A stretch of DNA of 64,000 bases. It comes from Hwanghaeella grinnelliae (GTDB lineage: Bacteria; Pseudomonadota; Alphaproteobacteria; UBA8366; Aestuariispiraceae). A program made the position numbers and the translations under genes. The stretch lies in the NCBI RefSeq assembly GCF_004005845.1, contig NZ_SADE01000004.1, forward strand, positions 310,001-374,000, written 5' to 3'. Below the pieces are notes generated by a model that did no database searches, was not told where the DNA came from, and worked only from the letters and a program-made list of their open reading frames with translations. Shown here one piece after another: positions 18,438-27,355 of this stretch (position 1 is its first letter; each line of letters opens with the position of its first letter).

Positions 18438-18935
18438 ATGACGCGGCGAACCATGCTGTCTGCCTTGGGTTGGGCGGCGGTACTCTGTTTTGTGTTCCTG
18501 GCCGGAATTGACGGCGGGTACGCTCAGAAAAAGCTCGATTTCAAGCAGGACTCGTTACGCATCGTGAAGCAGGCCGGCGGCCGCTACACGTTCCAGATCG
18601 AGTTGGCGAGGACACCGGCGCAGCGCCAGCAAGGGCTGATGTTCCGGGAACGCATGGCCCCCGATGCCGGCATGCTCTTCGACTATGAGCGGCCGCAGCC
18701 CGTCGCGATGTGGATGAAGAACACCTATATCCCGTTGGACATGATCTTCATCGACGGCGCGGGCATCATCAGCCATATATCGAAACGGGCCGTGCCCCTG
18801 TCCTTACAGCCGATTTCGTCGAACGGCCCCGTGCGGGCCGTCCTGGAAGTGAATGGCGGGATTACGGATCACCTCGGCATCCGCGTCGGCGACGAAGTAC
18901 GCCACGCCATTTTCGGCAACGATCACAAGCGCTAG
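18438..18935 (+). CDS. DUF192-family exported protein
   Basis: 165 aa with an N-terminal signal peptide (about 1-29, ending GGYAQ). The rest is one DUF192 domain with its hallmark GLMFRERMAPDAGMLF and MWMKNTYIPLDMIFID. The function of DUF192 is unknown. It follows the HDAC-like gene by 77 nt and precedes a lipoprotein gene. Confidence 0.9.
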   Translation: MTRRTMLSALGWAAVLCFVFLAGIDGGYAQKKLDFKQDSLRIVKQAGGRYTFQIELARTPAQRQQGLMFRERMAPDAGMLFDYERPQPVAMWMKNTYIPLDMIFIDGAGIISHISKRAVPLSLQPISSNGPVRAVLEVNGGITDHLGIRVGDEVRHAIFGNDHKR

Positions 18936-18990
18936 ACTCGGTATATGATCCAACATCGGCGGCACGGCAATTTGGTGAACGGTGGAACGA

Positions 18991-19704
18991 ATGCGCGGCT
19001 CTGACAGCATCCTGCAACTGGCACTGGCTTTCACGGTGTCCACCGTCCTGGCGGGATGCGTTTCGACCTGGGAAGAGGTGGGGGCCGCCGATGTTTCGCT
19101 TTCGAACACGCCGGTCGTGTCGGGCAATACCTTCGACCGCTATAACGACTTGGCCGTCATACCGCCCCATTCCGAGAATTTGAGCATCAGTTACCGGTAC
19201 AAATTGGAAAGCCCCGGAAAGGGCGACTCCGTGTCCGGCGTGAATGGCCCGGTCTGGTTCTATGCGGAACGTTCGGCCGCAACGCCGGAATCGTTCTTCC
19301 AGGTCGGGTTGGTCTCATCGGACGGCGAAGCGCAGCCGGTTGAAGCGGGCGCCGCCGACGAGCCGATCGTTGAAACGATCCGCCTCGGTTCCATCCGCTA
19401 CAGATCTACCCTGTATTGCGTCGATCCGATGTCGGGCGCTGTTCCAGCGTCGATTGCGGGTTTCGTGAACAATGTCGCGAACCATGGTCACGGTCTTTCG
19501 AATAGCCTGTTTGTCCGCCATTACGAAGGTGAGGGGCCTGGGCTTGACGGCAGATGGCTGTCGATGGCTTTCGTGCTGGATATCACGCGCATGGGCTATG
19601 ACTGCGAGGCGATCGGGGACCCTTCCGCGCCGGAAATTCCGGTCCAGGATGTGGTGGAAAACTTCAAGGACGCAGCTGCGCGCAGCTTTGAGGTCGTCCG
19701 CTAG
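18991..19704 (+). CDS. Uncharacterised lipoprotein
   Basis: 237 aa from ATG 18991, preceded by GGTGG at good spacing (a GTG at 18982 is possible). The signal peptide ends in the lipobox LAGC near residue 22, so the protein is predicted to be lipid-anchored. No family recognised. The mature part is beta-rich and contains two further cysteines (in TLYCVDP and YDCEAIG) that could form a disulfide. It follows the DUF192 gene by 55 nt and may be co-transcribed. Confidence 0.7.
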   Translation: MRGSDSILQLALAFTVSTVLAGCVSTWEEVGAADVSLSNTPVVSGNTFDRYNDLAVIPPHSENLSISYRYKLESPGKGDSVSGVNGPVWFYAERSAATPESFFQVGLVSSDGEAQPVEAGAADEPIVETIRLGSIRYRSTLYCVDPMSGAVPASIAGFVNNVANHGHGLSNSLFVRHYEGEGPGLDGRWLSMAFVLDITRMGYDCEAIGDPSAPEIPVQDVVENFKDAAARSFEVVR

Positions 19705-19743
19705 GGCACAGGTATCGGAGCTCGGCAGTCCCGCCGCATTTAT

Positions 19744-19773
19744 TGAAACATTATTAGTTTCACTTGAAACTAA
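19744..19773. promoter_or_regulatory. Palindromic operator upstream of hpd
   Basis: A perfect 9-bp inverted repeat, TTAGTTTCA (19754-19762) and TGAAACTAA (19765-19773), is separated by CT. A third half-site TGAAAC lies at 19744-19749, in inverse phase. It lies about 100 nt before the hpd start in an AT-rich stretch and has the size and symmetry of a MarR- or LacI-class operator. Tyrosine-catabolism genes are commonly repressed by MarR-type HpdR/HmgR proteins; no such regulator is adjacent here. Confidence 0.7.
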
Positions 19774-19868
19774 ATTCGCCGGCCTATATGGTTTGAGAAA
19801 GCCAAGCGATGCGCCTTTTCGGCTCCGCACGGCATATCTCATTCATGTCATTGGGAGGGTTTCCGGCC

Positions 19869-20972
19869 ATGACGACGGCAGTACAGGACAATGGGTTTCA
19901 ACCGGGCGTCATCAACGACGCCAATCCGATGGGAACGGATGGTTTCGAGTTCGTCGAATACACCGCCACCGATACGGATGCGCTGAAAAAGCTGTTTGAA
20001 ACCATGGGGTTCACGGCTGTCGCACGTCACCGGTCCAAGGATGTTACCCTGTTCCGGCAGGGCGGCGTGAACTTCATTGTGAATGCGGAACCGACCAGTT
20101 TCGCGCAATCCTTCGCCAGTGTTCATGGGCCGTCGGCCTGCGCGATCGCCTTTCGGGTGAAGGATGCGGCGAAGGCCTATCAGCGTGCCATCCAGTTGGG
20201 CGCGAAACCGTTCCACGGTCAGGTCGGCCCGATGGAGTTGAACATCCCCGCGATCCACGGAATCGGCGACAGCCTGATCTATCTTGTCGACCGATATGAC
20301 GCGCCGAACATCTATGACATCGACTTCAAACCGATCGAAGGCGTCGATCAGAACCCCGCCGGCCAGGGTTTGGCCGAAATTGACCACCTGACCCACAACG
20401 TCTTCCGTGGTCGGATGGACACATGGGCGCATTTCTACGAGAAGCTCTTCAACTTCCGGGAATTGCGGTATTTCGACATTGAAGGGAAGCTGACTGGTCT
20501 GCACAGCAAGGCGATGACCAGCCCTTGCGGCAAGATCCGGATCCCAATCAACGAATCCGCCGACGACAAATCGCAAATTGAGGAATATTTGCACGCTTAT
20601 AATGGCGAGGGTATTCAGCATATCGCGCTCAGCACCCGCGATATTCAGGCCACCGTCGACGGGTTGCGGCAGTCGGGCGTTCAGTTCATGACGCCGCCGC
20701 CGGACACCTATTACGAAATGTTGGACGGCCGCGTCCCCGGCCATGGTGAGGATGGGGAGGCGCTGAAGGCGCGCGGCATTCTGCTGGACGGTGCGCCGAC
20801 CGAAGGGGGCGGCATTCTGCTGCAAATTTTCACCGAAACGGTCATCGGCCCGATCTTTTTTGAGATCATTCAGCGTAAAGGCGACGAAGGTTTTGGGGAA
20901 GGGAACTTCAAGGCGCTCTTCGAAAGCATGGAACGCGACCAGATCCGCCGCGGCGTCCTCGAGGAAAGCTGA
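19869..20972 (+). CDS. hpd: 4-hydroxyphenylpyruvate dioxygenase
   Basis: 367 aa. Converts 4-hydroxyphenylpyruvate to homogentisate in tyrosine catabolism. Two vicinal-oxygen-chelate domains are visible. The iron ligands are His173 (EIDHLTHNV), His251 (GIQHIALST) and Glu332 (FFEIIQRKG), and the C-terminal helix region [14 protein letters not shown] is present. The start at 19869 follows TTGGGAGGG by about 10 nt. It is a single gene with no homogentisate dioxygenase next to it. A strong palindrome upstream suggests repression in the absence of tyrosine. Confidence 0.96.
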   Translation: MTTAVQDNGFQPGVINDANPMGTDGFEFVEYTATDTDALKKLFETMGFTAVARHRSKDVTLFRQGGVNFIVNAEPTSFAQSFASVHGPSACAIAFRVKDAAKAYQRAIQLGAKPFHGQVGPMELNIPAIHGIGDSLIYLVDRYDAPNIYDIDFKPIEGVDQNPAGQGLAEIDHLTHNVFRGRMDTWAHFYEKLFNFRELRYFDIEGKLTGLHSKAMTSPCGKIRIPINESADDKSQIEEYLHAYNGEGIQHIALSTRDIQATVDGLRQSGVQFMTPPPDTYYEMLDGRVPGHGEDGEALKARGILLDGAPTEGGGILLQIFTETVIGPIFFEIIQRKGDEGFGEGNFKALFESMERDQIRRGVLEES

Positions 20973-20992
20973 TGCCGGTCAGCGCGGTCCCG

Positions 20993-22045
20993 TCAACGCG
21001 ATCCCGGCGGCGACGGCGTCGTCGCTGTGGATTTCAGCAGTTCGGGATGTGCCTTGTAGTATTTCTGCACAATGGCCCGTAATTCAGCCATGATCTCAGT
21101 GGCGAATTCCGATGTGCGGCTTCTTTGATCGTCATGCAGGGCCGCCAACATGGCGGTGCCGTGTTTGGATATCAAATCGATGTAGACCCGCGTGAAAACC
21201 GGTTCGACTTCGGTCAGTTCCCGCAATGAGGCTGCGATTGCGGTTATCAGCGGAAACCCAAATATCGCCGCCTTGATCTCGGTTTCAGCCGAAATTTCCC
21301 CAAGTTTTGAGACGACCGCTTTACAGTGTTCCGGCCGTTGGTCGCAGTCGCTCAGCGGGGCGGAAATAATTTGGCGGGACCGCTTTTCCACCCATTTCCG
21401 AAAGTCAGGGGTGTGCATTTCAATCGCGGTTTTGACCGCGCCTACATGATCCGGCCCGATCCTGAAATCCTTCCCAATTCTTTCCAGCCGGTTTGACGGT
21501 GGAGGAAAAAAACGGACGCCGGCCTTGTTGTAGGGCAGATCGGATTCCCGCCTTTCGTCCGGAATTTCTTCCTCGGTAAGCCGTCGGTCTGGGCCGAAAT
21601 ACTTTCCAACCTTCACGAAATGCCGTTGGTCGGCGGTCGACTTGAAGACGCCGGCTGCAAAATCTTCGGCGGAAAAACCGGGCGGCAGCGCGGCGGTCTC
21701 CCCGACCCCCATGGAGATGATATTGTTCGCCCCCGGCTTGGAGGGGCCGATGGCAAGGATCGGCATGAACGGGTCCGGGGAGTCTTTATGCGCGCGGACC
21801 CAGCGTATCAGGCCCTTGCCCTCCGCATAGCGGTCGGAGGCTTGTGTCACCAGCAGGTCAAGGCCGCCGGTCCCGACCTTGTCGGGATTCACGCGAACCT
21901 GGATCAGTTTTTCCACCGCGTCGGGAAGTCCGTCCGCTTTCAGAACGAAACGAAACCCCAAGGCATTGATGGCATCGACCAAGGCATCGCGAAGAAACGA
22001 ATCCTTTTCGACCACCATGGCGGAACAATACTGATAACCACTCAT
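20993..22045 (-). CDS. Degenerate receiver-domain (pseudo-response-regulator) protein
   Basis: 350 aa. The N-terminal 120 residues have the alternating pattern of a CheY-type receiver, with the acidic pair in VVEKD. The expected phospho-accepting Asp after strand 3 is replaced (DLLVTQ) and the Thr/Ser of strand 4 by Gly (ILAIGPS), so phosphorylation is doubtful. A linker with YFGPDRR, seen in some alphaproteobacterial receiver proteins, joins a helical C-terminal domain of unknown type. ATG 22045 or a TTG at 22054 may be the start. The role is unknown; it could be a phosphorylation-independent signalling scaffold. Confidence 0.6.
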   Translation of the reverse strand: MSGYQYCSAMVVEKDSFLRDALVDAINALGFRFVLKADGLPDAVEKLIQVRVNPDKVGTGGLDLLVTQASDRYAEGKGLIRWVRAHKDSPDPFMPILAIGPSKPGANNIISMGVGETAALPPGFSAEDFAAGVFKSTADQRHFVKVGKYFGPDRRLTEEEIPDERRESDLPYNKAGVRFFPPPSNRLERIGKDFRIGPDHVGAVKTAIEMHTPDFRKWVEKRSRQIISAPLSDCDQRPEHCKAVVSKLGEISAETEIKAAIFGFPLITAIAASLRELTEVEPVFTRVYIDLISKHGTAMLAALHDDQRSRTSEFATEIMAELRAIVQKYYKAHPELLKSTATTPSPPGSR

Positions 22046-22182
22046 TCCAAACAATCAGCTCAACAGGTTGGTCAGAGTAGAAGGGTACCGTAATGAGAGT
22101 CCCAGGTCGACAGTGATTGTGCGACGCAAAAAAATCGGCGGCCGATGCTTGCGAATGCGTTGGGGTGAATTGTGGGGGGCGC

Positions 22183-23040
22183 TCAACGTTGAATGGTTTC
22201 GCCCGTTGCGGTGTCACCTGTCACATTTCCAACCGGGTGGGTCTCCAGCCCATCCTCCGTTGGATTCCGAACCCGCATTTCCAATTTGGCGATATGGCGA
22301 TCCAGTATGGAGGGGAGCAATGCCTGGGCGATGGTTGCGATGCGTTCACCCAAGCCCGGATAAACACGGGATTTGCCGGCCTCTGCGGCATTCCAGATTC
22401 GCCGGGCGACTTTTCCGGGAGGGTCGAAGACCATCTGCATCGGTTTGGCCAGGGCCATGAATCTGTCGGCGGCCGGGGTCCGCGTCGCCCGTGGCGCCGC
22501 ATAGGTCACACCGATCCCGTCCTGCGCCAGTTCGCGGCGCAATCCGTCGGACAATCCCCGTAGAGCGAATTTGCTGGCGGAATATGCCGCAAAGCGGGGA
22601 AAGGCAATGTCGCCGAACATCGAACCCACATTGACGATCCGTCCCTTGGGTGCTGCGCAAAGGAGCGGCAATGCCGCCTGGGACAGCATGGCGGGGGCCG
22701 TAACATTGAGAGTGAAGAGATGCATCATCTCATCCTCACTCAATCCGTCAAACCGACCGACCGCAACCGAACCTGCATTGTTGATCAGATAGTCGAGCGC
22801 GCCCAACTGCTCCTGGATCCTGGCAAGCAGGGCACTGCGATCTTGGGCCGAGGTAACATCGGCCTGCATGGTGATGACGGATTTTGCATTGCCCATGGCG
22901 CCGGCGGTTTCACGCAGAGGGTCCATTCTGCGCCCGGCGATGACGACACGCATGCCACGGTTGGCGGCTTCGACGGCAAGGGCCCGGCCAATCCCACTGC
23001 CGGCCCCCGTGATCAAGACGCGGGCTGTATCATGCAGCAT
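22183..23040 (-). CDS. Short-chain dehydrogenase/reductase (operon gene 4)
   Basis: 285 aa. Classical SDR: cofactor motif TGAGSGIG (near 10-17), NNAG, catalytic Ser in VNVGS and Tyr-x3-Lys in YSASK. The C-terminal 90 residues are longer than in simple SDRs and hydrophobic, as in lipid-acting members. ATG 23040 lies inside the 3' end of the preceding oxidase-like gene (11-nt overlap), so the two are translationally coupled. Last gene of the operon that starts with the thermostable-hemolysin-family gene. It could reduce a ketone or aldehyde product made by the upstream enzymes. Confidence 0.9.
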   Translation of the reverse strand: MLHDTARVLITGAGSGIGRALAVEAANRGMRVVIAGRRMDPLRETAGAMGNAKSVITMQADVTSAQDRSALLARIQEQLGALDYLINNAGSVAVGRFDGLSEDEMMHLFTLNVTAPAMLSQAALPLLCAAPKGRIVNVGSMFGDIAFPRFAAYSASKFALRGLSDGLRRELAQDGIGVTYAAPRATRTPAADRFMALAKPMQMVFDPPGKVARRIWNAAEAGKSRVYPGLGERIATIAQALLPSILDRHIAKLEMRVRNPTEDGLETHPVGNVTGDTATGETIQR

Positions 23041-23758
23041 GACGGTTTTCCTCAATGGTGCCCAATGTCCGGAATACATCCCCGAACAGCCGGTACATGA
23101 TTTTTGCGGTATCGATAACAGCCGTTTCGGCCTTTTCGTCCGGAAGTCCGTTCACCAGGGTTTCGAAGAAGCGGACGTGATCCTGATCCAGGCTGCCGTG
23201 GGACATTAGGTAGGAAAAGCCTTTGCCCGGTTGTCCCTCAGCCATTGCGTCGGAACCGTCTCCGTCTTCTTGGCCAGCCTTCAGTATCGCCTGGGCGATG
23301 CCCTTGGCGGCTTTGTCGGCAAGGGCCACCGACATGCCTTCCAGAACGTGGACCATGCCCAACAGGGCATAGGGACTAATGTGCTCCACGGCGTAATAGG
23401 CATAGCCGACCATGATACGCGTCGCTGCCGCGCCGCTATCCGAGCGGACCTGTTCGGCATTCCCTCCAAGTGCGGCGATGTCTTCAAGGATCCACTCCTC
23501 GTGCCCGCGTTCCTCGTCCAGATACTCCAACAGAGCTTCGCGGTAGCGCCGATCGTCGGCCGTGCAGCGCGCGAGGGCTGCCCCCATCAGCGGGCAGGTG
23601 AAGCGCACATGGTGATAGGCTTCGGATAGGTAGCGAAGATAAAGCGGCAGATCCACATCCCCAGCCATCGCGTCACGGATGACGGGAATTGAGACGAAAG
23701 AGAGCCTGTCTGCTTCCGTTTCCGCCAGCAGGCGCTGGTAGAATGATTGCTGGGGCAT
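23030..23758 (-). CDS. TenA/UndA-like heme-oxygenase-fold protein (operon gene 3)
   Basis: 242 aa, all-helical, of the TenA/PqqC/UndA superfamily (iron-containing redox enzymes). Candidate metal ligands are visible: His in EAYHHVRF, the pair in LDEERGHEEW, and the Asp/His set in HGSLDQDHVRF. Members such as UndA use two non-heme irons to oxidise fatty acids or amino acids; others are thiaminases. The substrate is unknown here. Start ATG 23758 lies 56 nt after the ligase gene; the stop overlaps the SDR gene. Confidence 0.82.
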   Translation of the reverse strand: MPQQSFYQRLLAETEADRLSFVSIPVIRDAMAGDVDLPLYLRYLSEAYHHVRFTCPLMGAALARCTADDRRYREALLEYLDEERGHEEWILEDIAALGGNAEQVRSDSGAAATRIMVGYAYYAVEHISPYALLGMVHVLEGMSVALADKAAKGIAQAILKAGQEDGDGSDAMAEGQPGKGFSYLMSHGSLDQDHVRFFETLVNGLPDEKAETAVIDTAKIMYRLFGDVFRTLGTIEENRHAA

Positions 23759-23814
23759 AGTGAGGAACTTCCTTGTTTGTCCGTAACGTGTGCTTGAGGC
23801 TTGTGTATTGGGGG

Positions 23815-25278
23815 TTAGGCGACGTTCGACGTCGGTTGATGAACGTCGAGCGGGATGGTTCTGATTCGGTCCGGGTTCCGTGACAGGGAAATTTCGGCCC
23901 TGACCGGCCGGGCATAGTCTGGAAGGGTCGCGAACAGGGCGTTCAATTGCCCTGCGAATTCCGAATCCGGTGTTGCATCCAACCATCTGTCATCCGGTGC
24001 CCGCACTGTCAGATGCAATGTGACATGGGTCTCCCCATGGCCGGTCGCCTTTGCCGCCTCAATCCAGGGCAGGCCCATGGCGTGGCTTTCGATCCATTCC
24101 GGCGAGACATTCCTGCCATTGGATAGGATCAGACGCCGGTCCTTCCGGCCCAGTACAGTGATGCGCCCATCGGGTTCAATCCGGCCGAGATCGCCAGTGC
24201 GCCATTCCTGGATGCCGAGTTCGGGGTGGTTGAGATACCCGATCATCACACCGGGACTGCGGATGACGATCTCGTCATCCTCGATACGGATATCGATGCC
24301 TGGCAAAGGGCGGCCGGTCGGCGGGACCGGTCCCGCATCGCGGTTCGAATTTGCCGCCGTGTCGACGGAAACCACGGAACAGCATTCCGAAAGGCCGTAA
24401 CCGTAGCGGACGGGAAGGCCAATCGCGTCGGCTGCGTCGAGAACGTTCGGGGCGATCGGGGCGCCGCCGACGGCGGCGATGCGAAGGCTTGGCGGGGGAC
24501 ACCAACCTGTCGCATCGGAAAATCGGACCAAGGCGGAAACCAGTTGCGGAACAAGAACCGTGGTCGTTGGGTTCATTGAGGAAAGCGCTTTGGCCATCGG
24601 GGCGATCTCGCCGGTCAGGGCGGCGATGCCGGCGCCGGGTGCCAGTATTGACTGGGCGCCAACCGTAATCGGCAGGAAAAAGCCAGCGATCTGCTCCAGA
24701 AGAAGTGCCGGGGGCAGCAGGCTCAAATGTCTGTCATCCGCCGTCGCGTTGACGGCCTCGCCAATCGCGGAGACCGCGAAATCCAACTGCCGGTCCCCAT
24801 GGCGCACGCCCTTCGGACGTCCGGTCGTACCGGATGTGTAGATTACACGTTCCGCGCCGCCCTGATAGGGTGGCAGATCGCGCGCAGTCTTGTTACGGAC
24901 TAATTGCTCATCGCGCAGTGATATGATCGGGATGCCGCCACCCTGCCTTTGCGCGTCTTCGGGAATATCGCAATCTACGATCAGGTCACATCCGGCATCT
25001 TGAAGAATAAAACCGATCTGTTCCTTGCTGAAGAACATGGGCACCGGCACGACGCGCTTGCCGGTCAGGCTGATCGCCAGATCCGCGACGATCCAAGCGA
25101 AGGAGGGGATGCCGCGTAGCGCGACCGTCCGCGCGTCCAAAGGCAGCTTTTCGCTGAAGTCCGCGATGGCGCCTGACAATTGCCCATAGGTGAGCGTGCT
25201 TCCATCGGTCTTCAGAAAAGCCGGTCTTGTGGGGTCGGCAGCGGCATGATGCGCCAGGGCAGTAAAGACTTTATGCAT
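23815..25278 (-). CDS. AMP-binding (ANL-superfamily) ligase homologue (operon gene 2)
   Basis: 487 aa. The P-loop YTSGTTGRPKG lies near 146-156, motif YGYGLSE near 290 and the hinge TGDLGRIEPDG near 375, so the fold is an acyl-adenylate ligase. The C-terminal subdomain is unusual. The motif normally ending in the catalytic Lys (PRTxxGK) reads SRNPDRIR, so the A10 lysine is replaced by Arg or missing, and the A8 loop is GRKDRRLILSNGRN. This may lower adenylation or signal a specialised partner reaction. Overlaps the thermostable-hemolysin-family gene by 8 nt. Confidence 0.85.
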   Translation of the reverse strand: MHKVFTALAHHAAADPTRPAFLKTDGSTLTYGQLSGAIADFSEKLPLDARTVALRGIPSFAWIVADLAISLTGKRVVPVPMFFSKEQIGFILQDAGCDLIVDCDIPEDAQRQGGGIPIISLRDEQLVRNKTARDLPPYQGGAERVIYTSGTTGRPKGVRHGDRQLDFAVSAIGEAVNATADDRHLSLLPPALLLEQIAGFFLPITVGAQSILAPGAGIAALTGEIAPMAKALSSMNPTTTVLVPQLVSALVRFSDATGWCPPPSLRIAAVGGAPIAPNVLDAADAIGLPVRYGYGLSECCSVVSVDTAANSNRDAGPVPPTGRPLPGIDIRIEDDEIVIRSPGVMIGYLNHPELGIQEWRTGDLGRIEPDGRITVLGRKDRRLILSNGRNVSPEWIESHAMGLPWIEAAKATGHGETHVTLHLTVRAPDDRWLDATPDSEFAGQLNALFATLPDYARPVRAEISLSRNPDRIRTIPLDVHQPTSNVA

Positions 25279-25876
25279 GTCTGGCGCGCTCCTGTTCCTG
25301 TTTCAAGGATGTGTTCCGCCGCGGCGCGGGTCGGGCTGCCGCGTCACCGTATCCGTCGCCGGAAACGGCGCAGACGATCGGGTTGGTTTCGTAATAGCTG
25401 CCCCATTGTTCAGCGTTTTCGACGCGGTGCTGTTCCGCCAAGGCGATTTCCAACACGCCGGCACCGCTGCGCCGCAAGCCGATCCGCAACGGCCGCGTTG
25501 CCGTGAACAATCCCCATTTCATGCCGCGCTGTTCCCCGTCGGCGACAATATGGTCGACCAGTTTCAGGGCGTGTCCAGGATGTGAAGCGGCCAGCGTTGT
25601 GACTTCCAGAATGGATGTCCTGGCCACCGGTTCCCGCGCCAAGCGCGCGATGGATGCCTCAACACTTTGGTCCAGATAAACCTCCGAGAAGAAGCCGCTG
25701 TCGTCGTCGCGAAGACCCGCGGCGCAAAGAGGAACGTTGTCCGCGTTGAAGAGGGCCGCCAAGCAGGGCGGAAAATCCGCGATCATCGCTTGGTATCGGT
25801 CACGATAAACGGACCGGATCATGGTTTCGACCGCAGTACGGCGCCGGTCGTCCGGCCGGATGATGGCAAAGGGCAT
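25271..25876 (-). CDS. Thermostable-hemolysin-family (GNAT-like) protein (operon gene 1)
   Basis: 201 aa from ATG 25876 (a TTG at 25894 is possible but sits in its own Shine-Dalgarno region). It matches the thermostable hemolysin family by IRSVYRDRYQAMIADFPP, AGLRDDDSGFFSEVYLDQSVE and SILEVTTLAASHPG. The family name comes from a Vibrio protein; the fold resembles N-acyltransferases such as autoinducer synthases, so an acyl-transfer role is more plausible than pore formation. First gene of a four-gene operon. A direct repeat GTAAGG-N5-GTAAGC lies 66-82 nt upstream of the ATG. Confidence 0.8.
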   Translation of the reverse strand: MPFAIIRPDDRRRTAVETMIRSVYRDRYQAMIADFPPCLAALFNADNVPLCAAGLRDDDSGFFSEVYLDQSVEASIARLAREPVARTSILEVTTLAASHPGHALKLVDHIVADGEQRGMKWGLFTATRPLRIGLRRSGAGVLEIALAEQHRVENAEQWGSYYETNPIVCAVSGDGYGDAAARPAPRRNTSLKQEQERARHA

Positions 25877-25941
25877 AGACGCAAATCGCTCCAAAAAATC
25901 ATAGCCCGAAACCGAGCCGATGAAGCAAATTCGTGTATCCG

Positions 25942-25958
25942 GCTTACAGGAACCTTAC
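25942..25958 (-). promoter_or_regulatory. Response-regulator-like direct repeat before the four-gene operon
   Basis: On the plus strand GCTTAC (25942-25947), AGGAA, CCTTAC (25953-25958); on the operon strand GTAAGG-N5-GTAAGC. The 11-bp period matches OmpR/PhoB-type dimer sites such as PmrA/QseB boxes. It overlaps the 3' end of the sensor kinase gene. The same arrangement is found upstream of the DUF6134-like gene at 28876-28892. Confidence 0.65.
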
Positions 25959-27355
25959 GCGTCAGCCCGAGTGGACTCGGGCATCGCCGGACCGGGGAAT
26001 GTCATGGCGAAAACGGTTCCGCCGCCGGGCCGTCTATCGATGTCGAGGGTTGCTCCATGGGCCGCTGCGATGCGTGAGACGATGGACAACCCCAGGCCAG
26101 CGCCTGTGTCGAGATTGCGTTCCTTGCGCCAGAAACGGTCGAACAGGTGTTCGCGGTCGTCGTCGGAGATTCCGGGACCCCGGTCCAGGATCTGAATGCA
26201 GGGCGGGTCTTCGGTGATGCGGATGACGACCTCTTCCTCGGTGGGGGTTTGCACCAGGGCGTTTTCCACAAGATTGCGGATTGCGACCTCAAGCGCGTCA
26301 GGGTCGCCCGCCACGGTAACGCGGTCATTTCCTTCCAAGGCAAGGGACTTGCCGGCGGCAACCGCCTTGGGGCCAAGGAAAGCGGCGGCATTCGTCGCGA
26401 CCTCACACAGATCCGCCCGGCTGCCTTCCGGCACCACCAGCGCGTCGACCTGCGCCAACTTCAAAAGTTGCGCCACGACCCGTTCCAATTGGTTGAGATC
26501 TTCCCGCAAGGCAGCGGCCCTCGTCGGGTCGAGGTTTTCCAGATGGGTGCGCAACAAGGCGATCGGTGTGCGCATTTCATGCGCCGCATCCGCGGTGAAA
26601 CGGCGTTGGACCTGGAACCCTTTCTCAACCCGATCCAAGGCGCTGTTCACGGCGGTGACCAGCGGCAGAATTTCGCGTGGTAGACGGTCCGTCCGCAGCC
26701 GCCGCTCAAGGCTGGACGGGCCGATGGCGGCGGCCTGGGCGGAGGCTTCGCTCAACGGCGCAAGGGCCGAGCGTAGCGTGACATAGGTGACCGCCAGAAT
26801 GGCCGCGAAAATCAGAACGATGACCCAGAGATACTCGTCCACCGCTTCGTCGAGCAGGGTATCGGCAAGGACATCGTGATGGGATGCGTTCTGGGTGACC
26901 TGGATGGTGATCGAACGGCCGAGTTCCTCCGGCCGCAACGAGACGCCGTAGACAAGGTCGCCGCTTTCCGGGTCATGGGTTTCGAAAGTTTGCGGCAATG
27001 GGCCTTTGGCGGCAATGCCGTTCCAAAGGGGTTCGGACACGTTTGGAGAGGCCGCCAGGACCTTGCCACTTTCGTCCAGGATCGCGAAACGGGGCATGTC
27101 GTCCGGAATTTGGTAGGCCGCGGCGAGTGAAGGCGGAAGGTCCAGATTTACTGTTTGCCCGTCGGATACCGTCAGGTGGCGGACGATATCCATCGCCTGC
27201 CCCTTCAGGGACCGGTCGCGCATATTGTCGATATGATCGGTGAATTCATAAAGCAGCAGGCCGGAGACGAGGCCGATGGCCAGCAGCATGGTCAGGCCGA
27301 CGCGCCAGAAGACGGCGGCGAGCAGCGATCCTCGGTCAGGGCTTTCCTGGGTCAT
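25955..27355 (-). CDS. Sensor histidine kinase, QseC/PmrB-like
   Basis: 466 aa. Membrane helices lie near 15-36 and 175-195, flanking a periplasmic sensor of about 135 residues. Next are a linker, the HisKA box with His259 (DAAHEMRTP) and an ATPase domain with N-box NLVENAL, DRGPGISD and GLGLSIV. Its start overlaps the end of the response regulator gene by 4 nt (ATGA), so the pair is co-translated. The signal is unknown. Its position between the four-gene operon and the DUF6134-like gene, and the shared direct repeats, suggest that it controls both. Confidence 0.93.
   Translation of the reverse strand: MTQESPDRGSLLAAVFWRVGLTMLLAIGLVSGLLLYEFTDHIDNMRDRSLKGQAMDIVRHLTVSDGQTVNLDLPPSLAAAYQIPDDMPRFAILDESGKVLAASPNVSEPLWNGIAAKGPLPQTFETHDPESGDLVYGVSLRPEELGRSITIQVTQNASHHDVLADTLLDEAVDEYLWVIVLIFAAILAVTYVTLRSALAPLSEASAQAAAIGPSSLERRLRTDRLPREILPLVTAVNSALDRVEKGFQVQRRFTADAAHEMRTPIALLRTHLENLDPTRAAALREDLNQLERVVAQLLKLAQVDALVVPEGSRADLCEVATNAAAFLGPKAVAAGKSLALEGNDRVTVAGDPDALEVAIRNLVENALVQTPTEEEVVIRITEDPPCIQILDRGPGISDDDREHLFDRFWRKERNLDTGAGLGLSIVSRIAAAHGATLDIDRRPGGGTVFAMTFPGPAMPESTRADA

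Noticed and set aside
25271..25876. Treating the thermostable-hemolysin-family protein as a pore-forming toxin
   Set aside because: No signal peptide or amphipathic pore segment is seen; the sequence looks like an intracellular acyltransferase-fold protein coded with metabolic enzymes.
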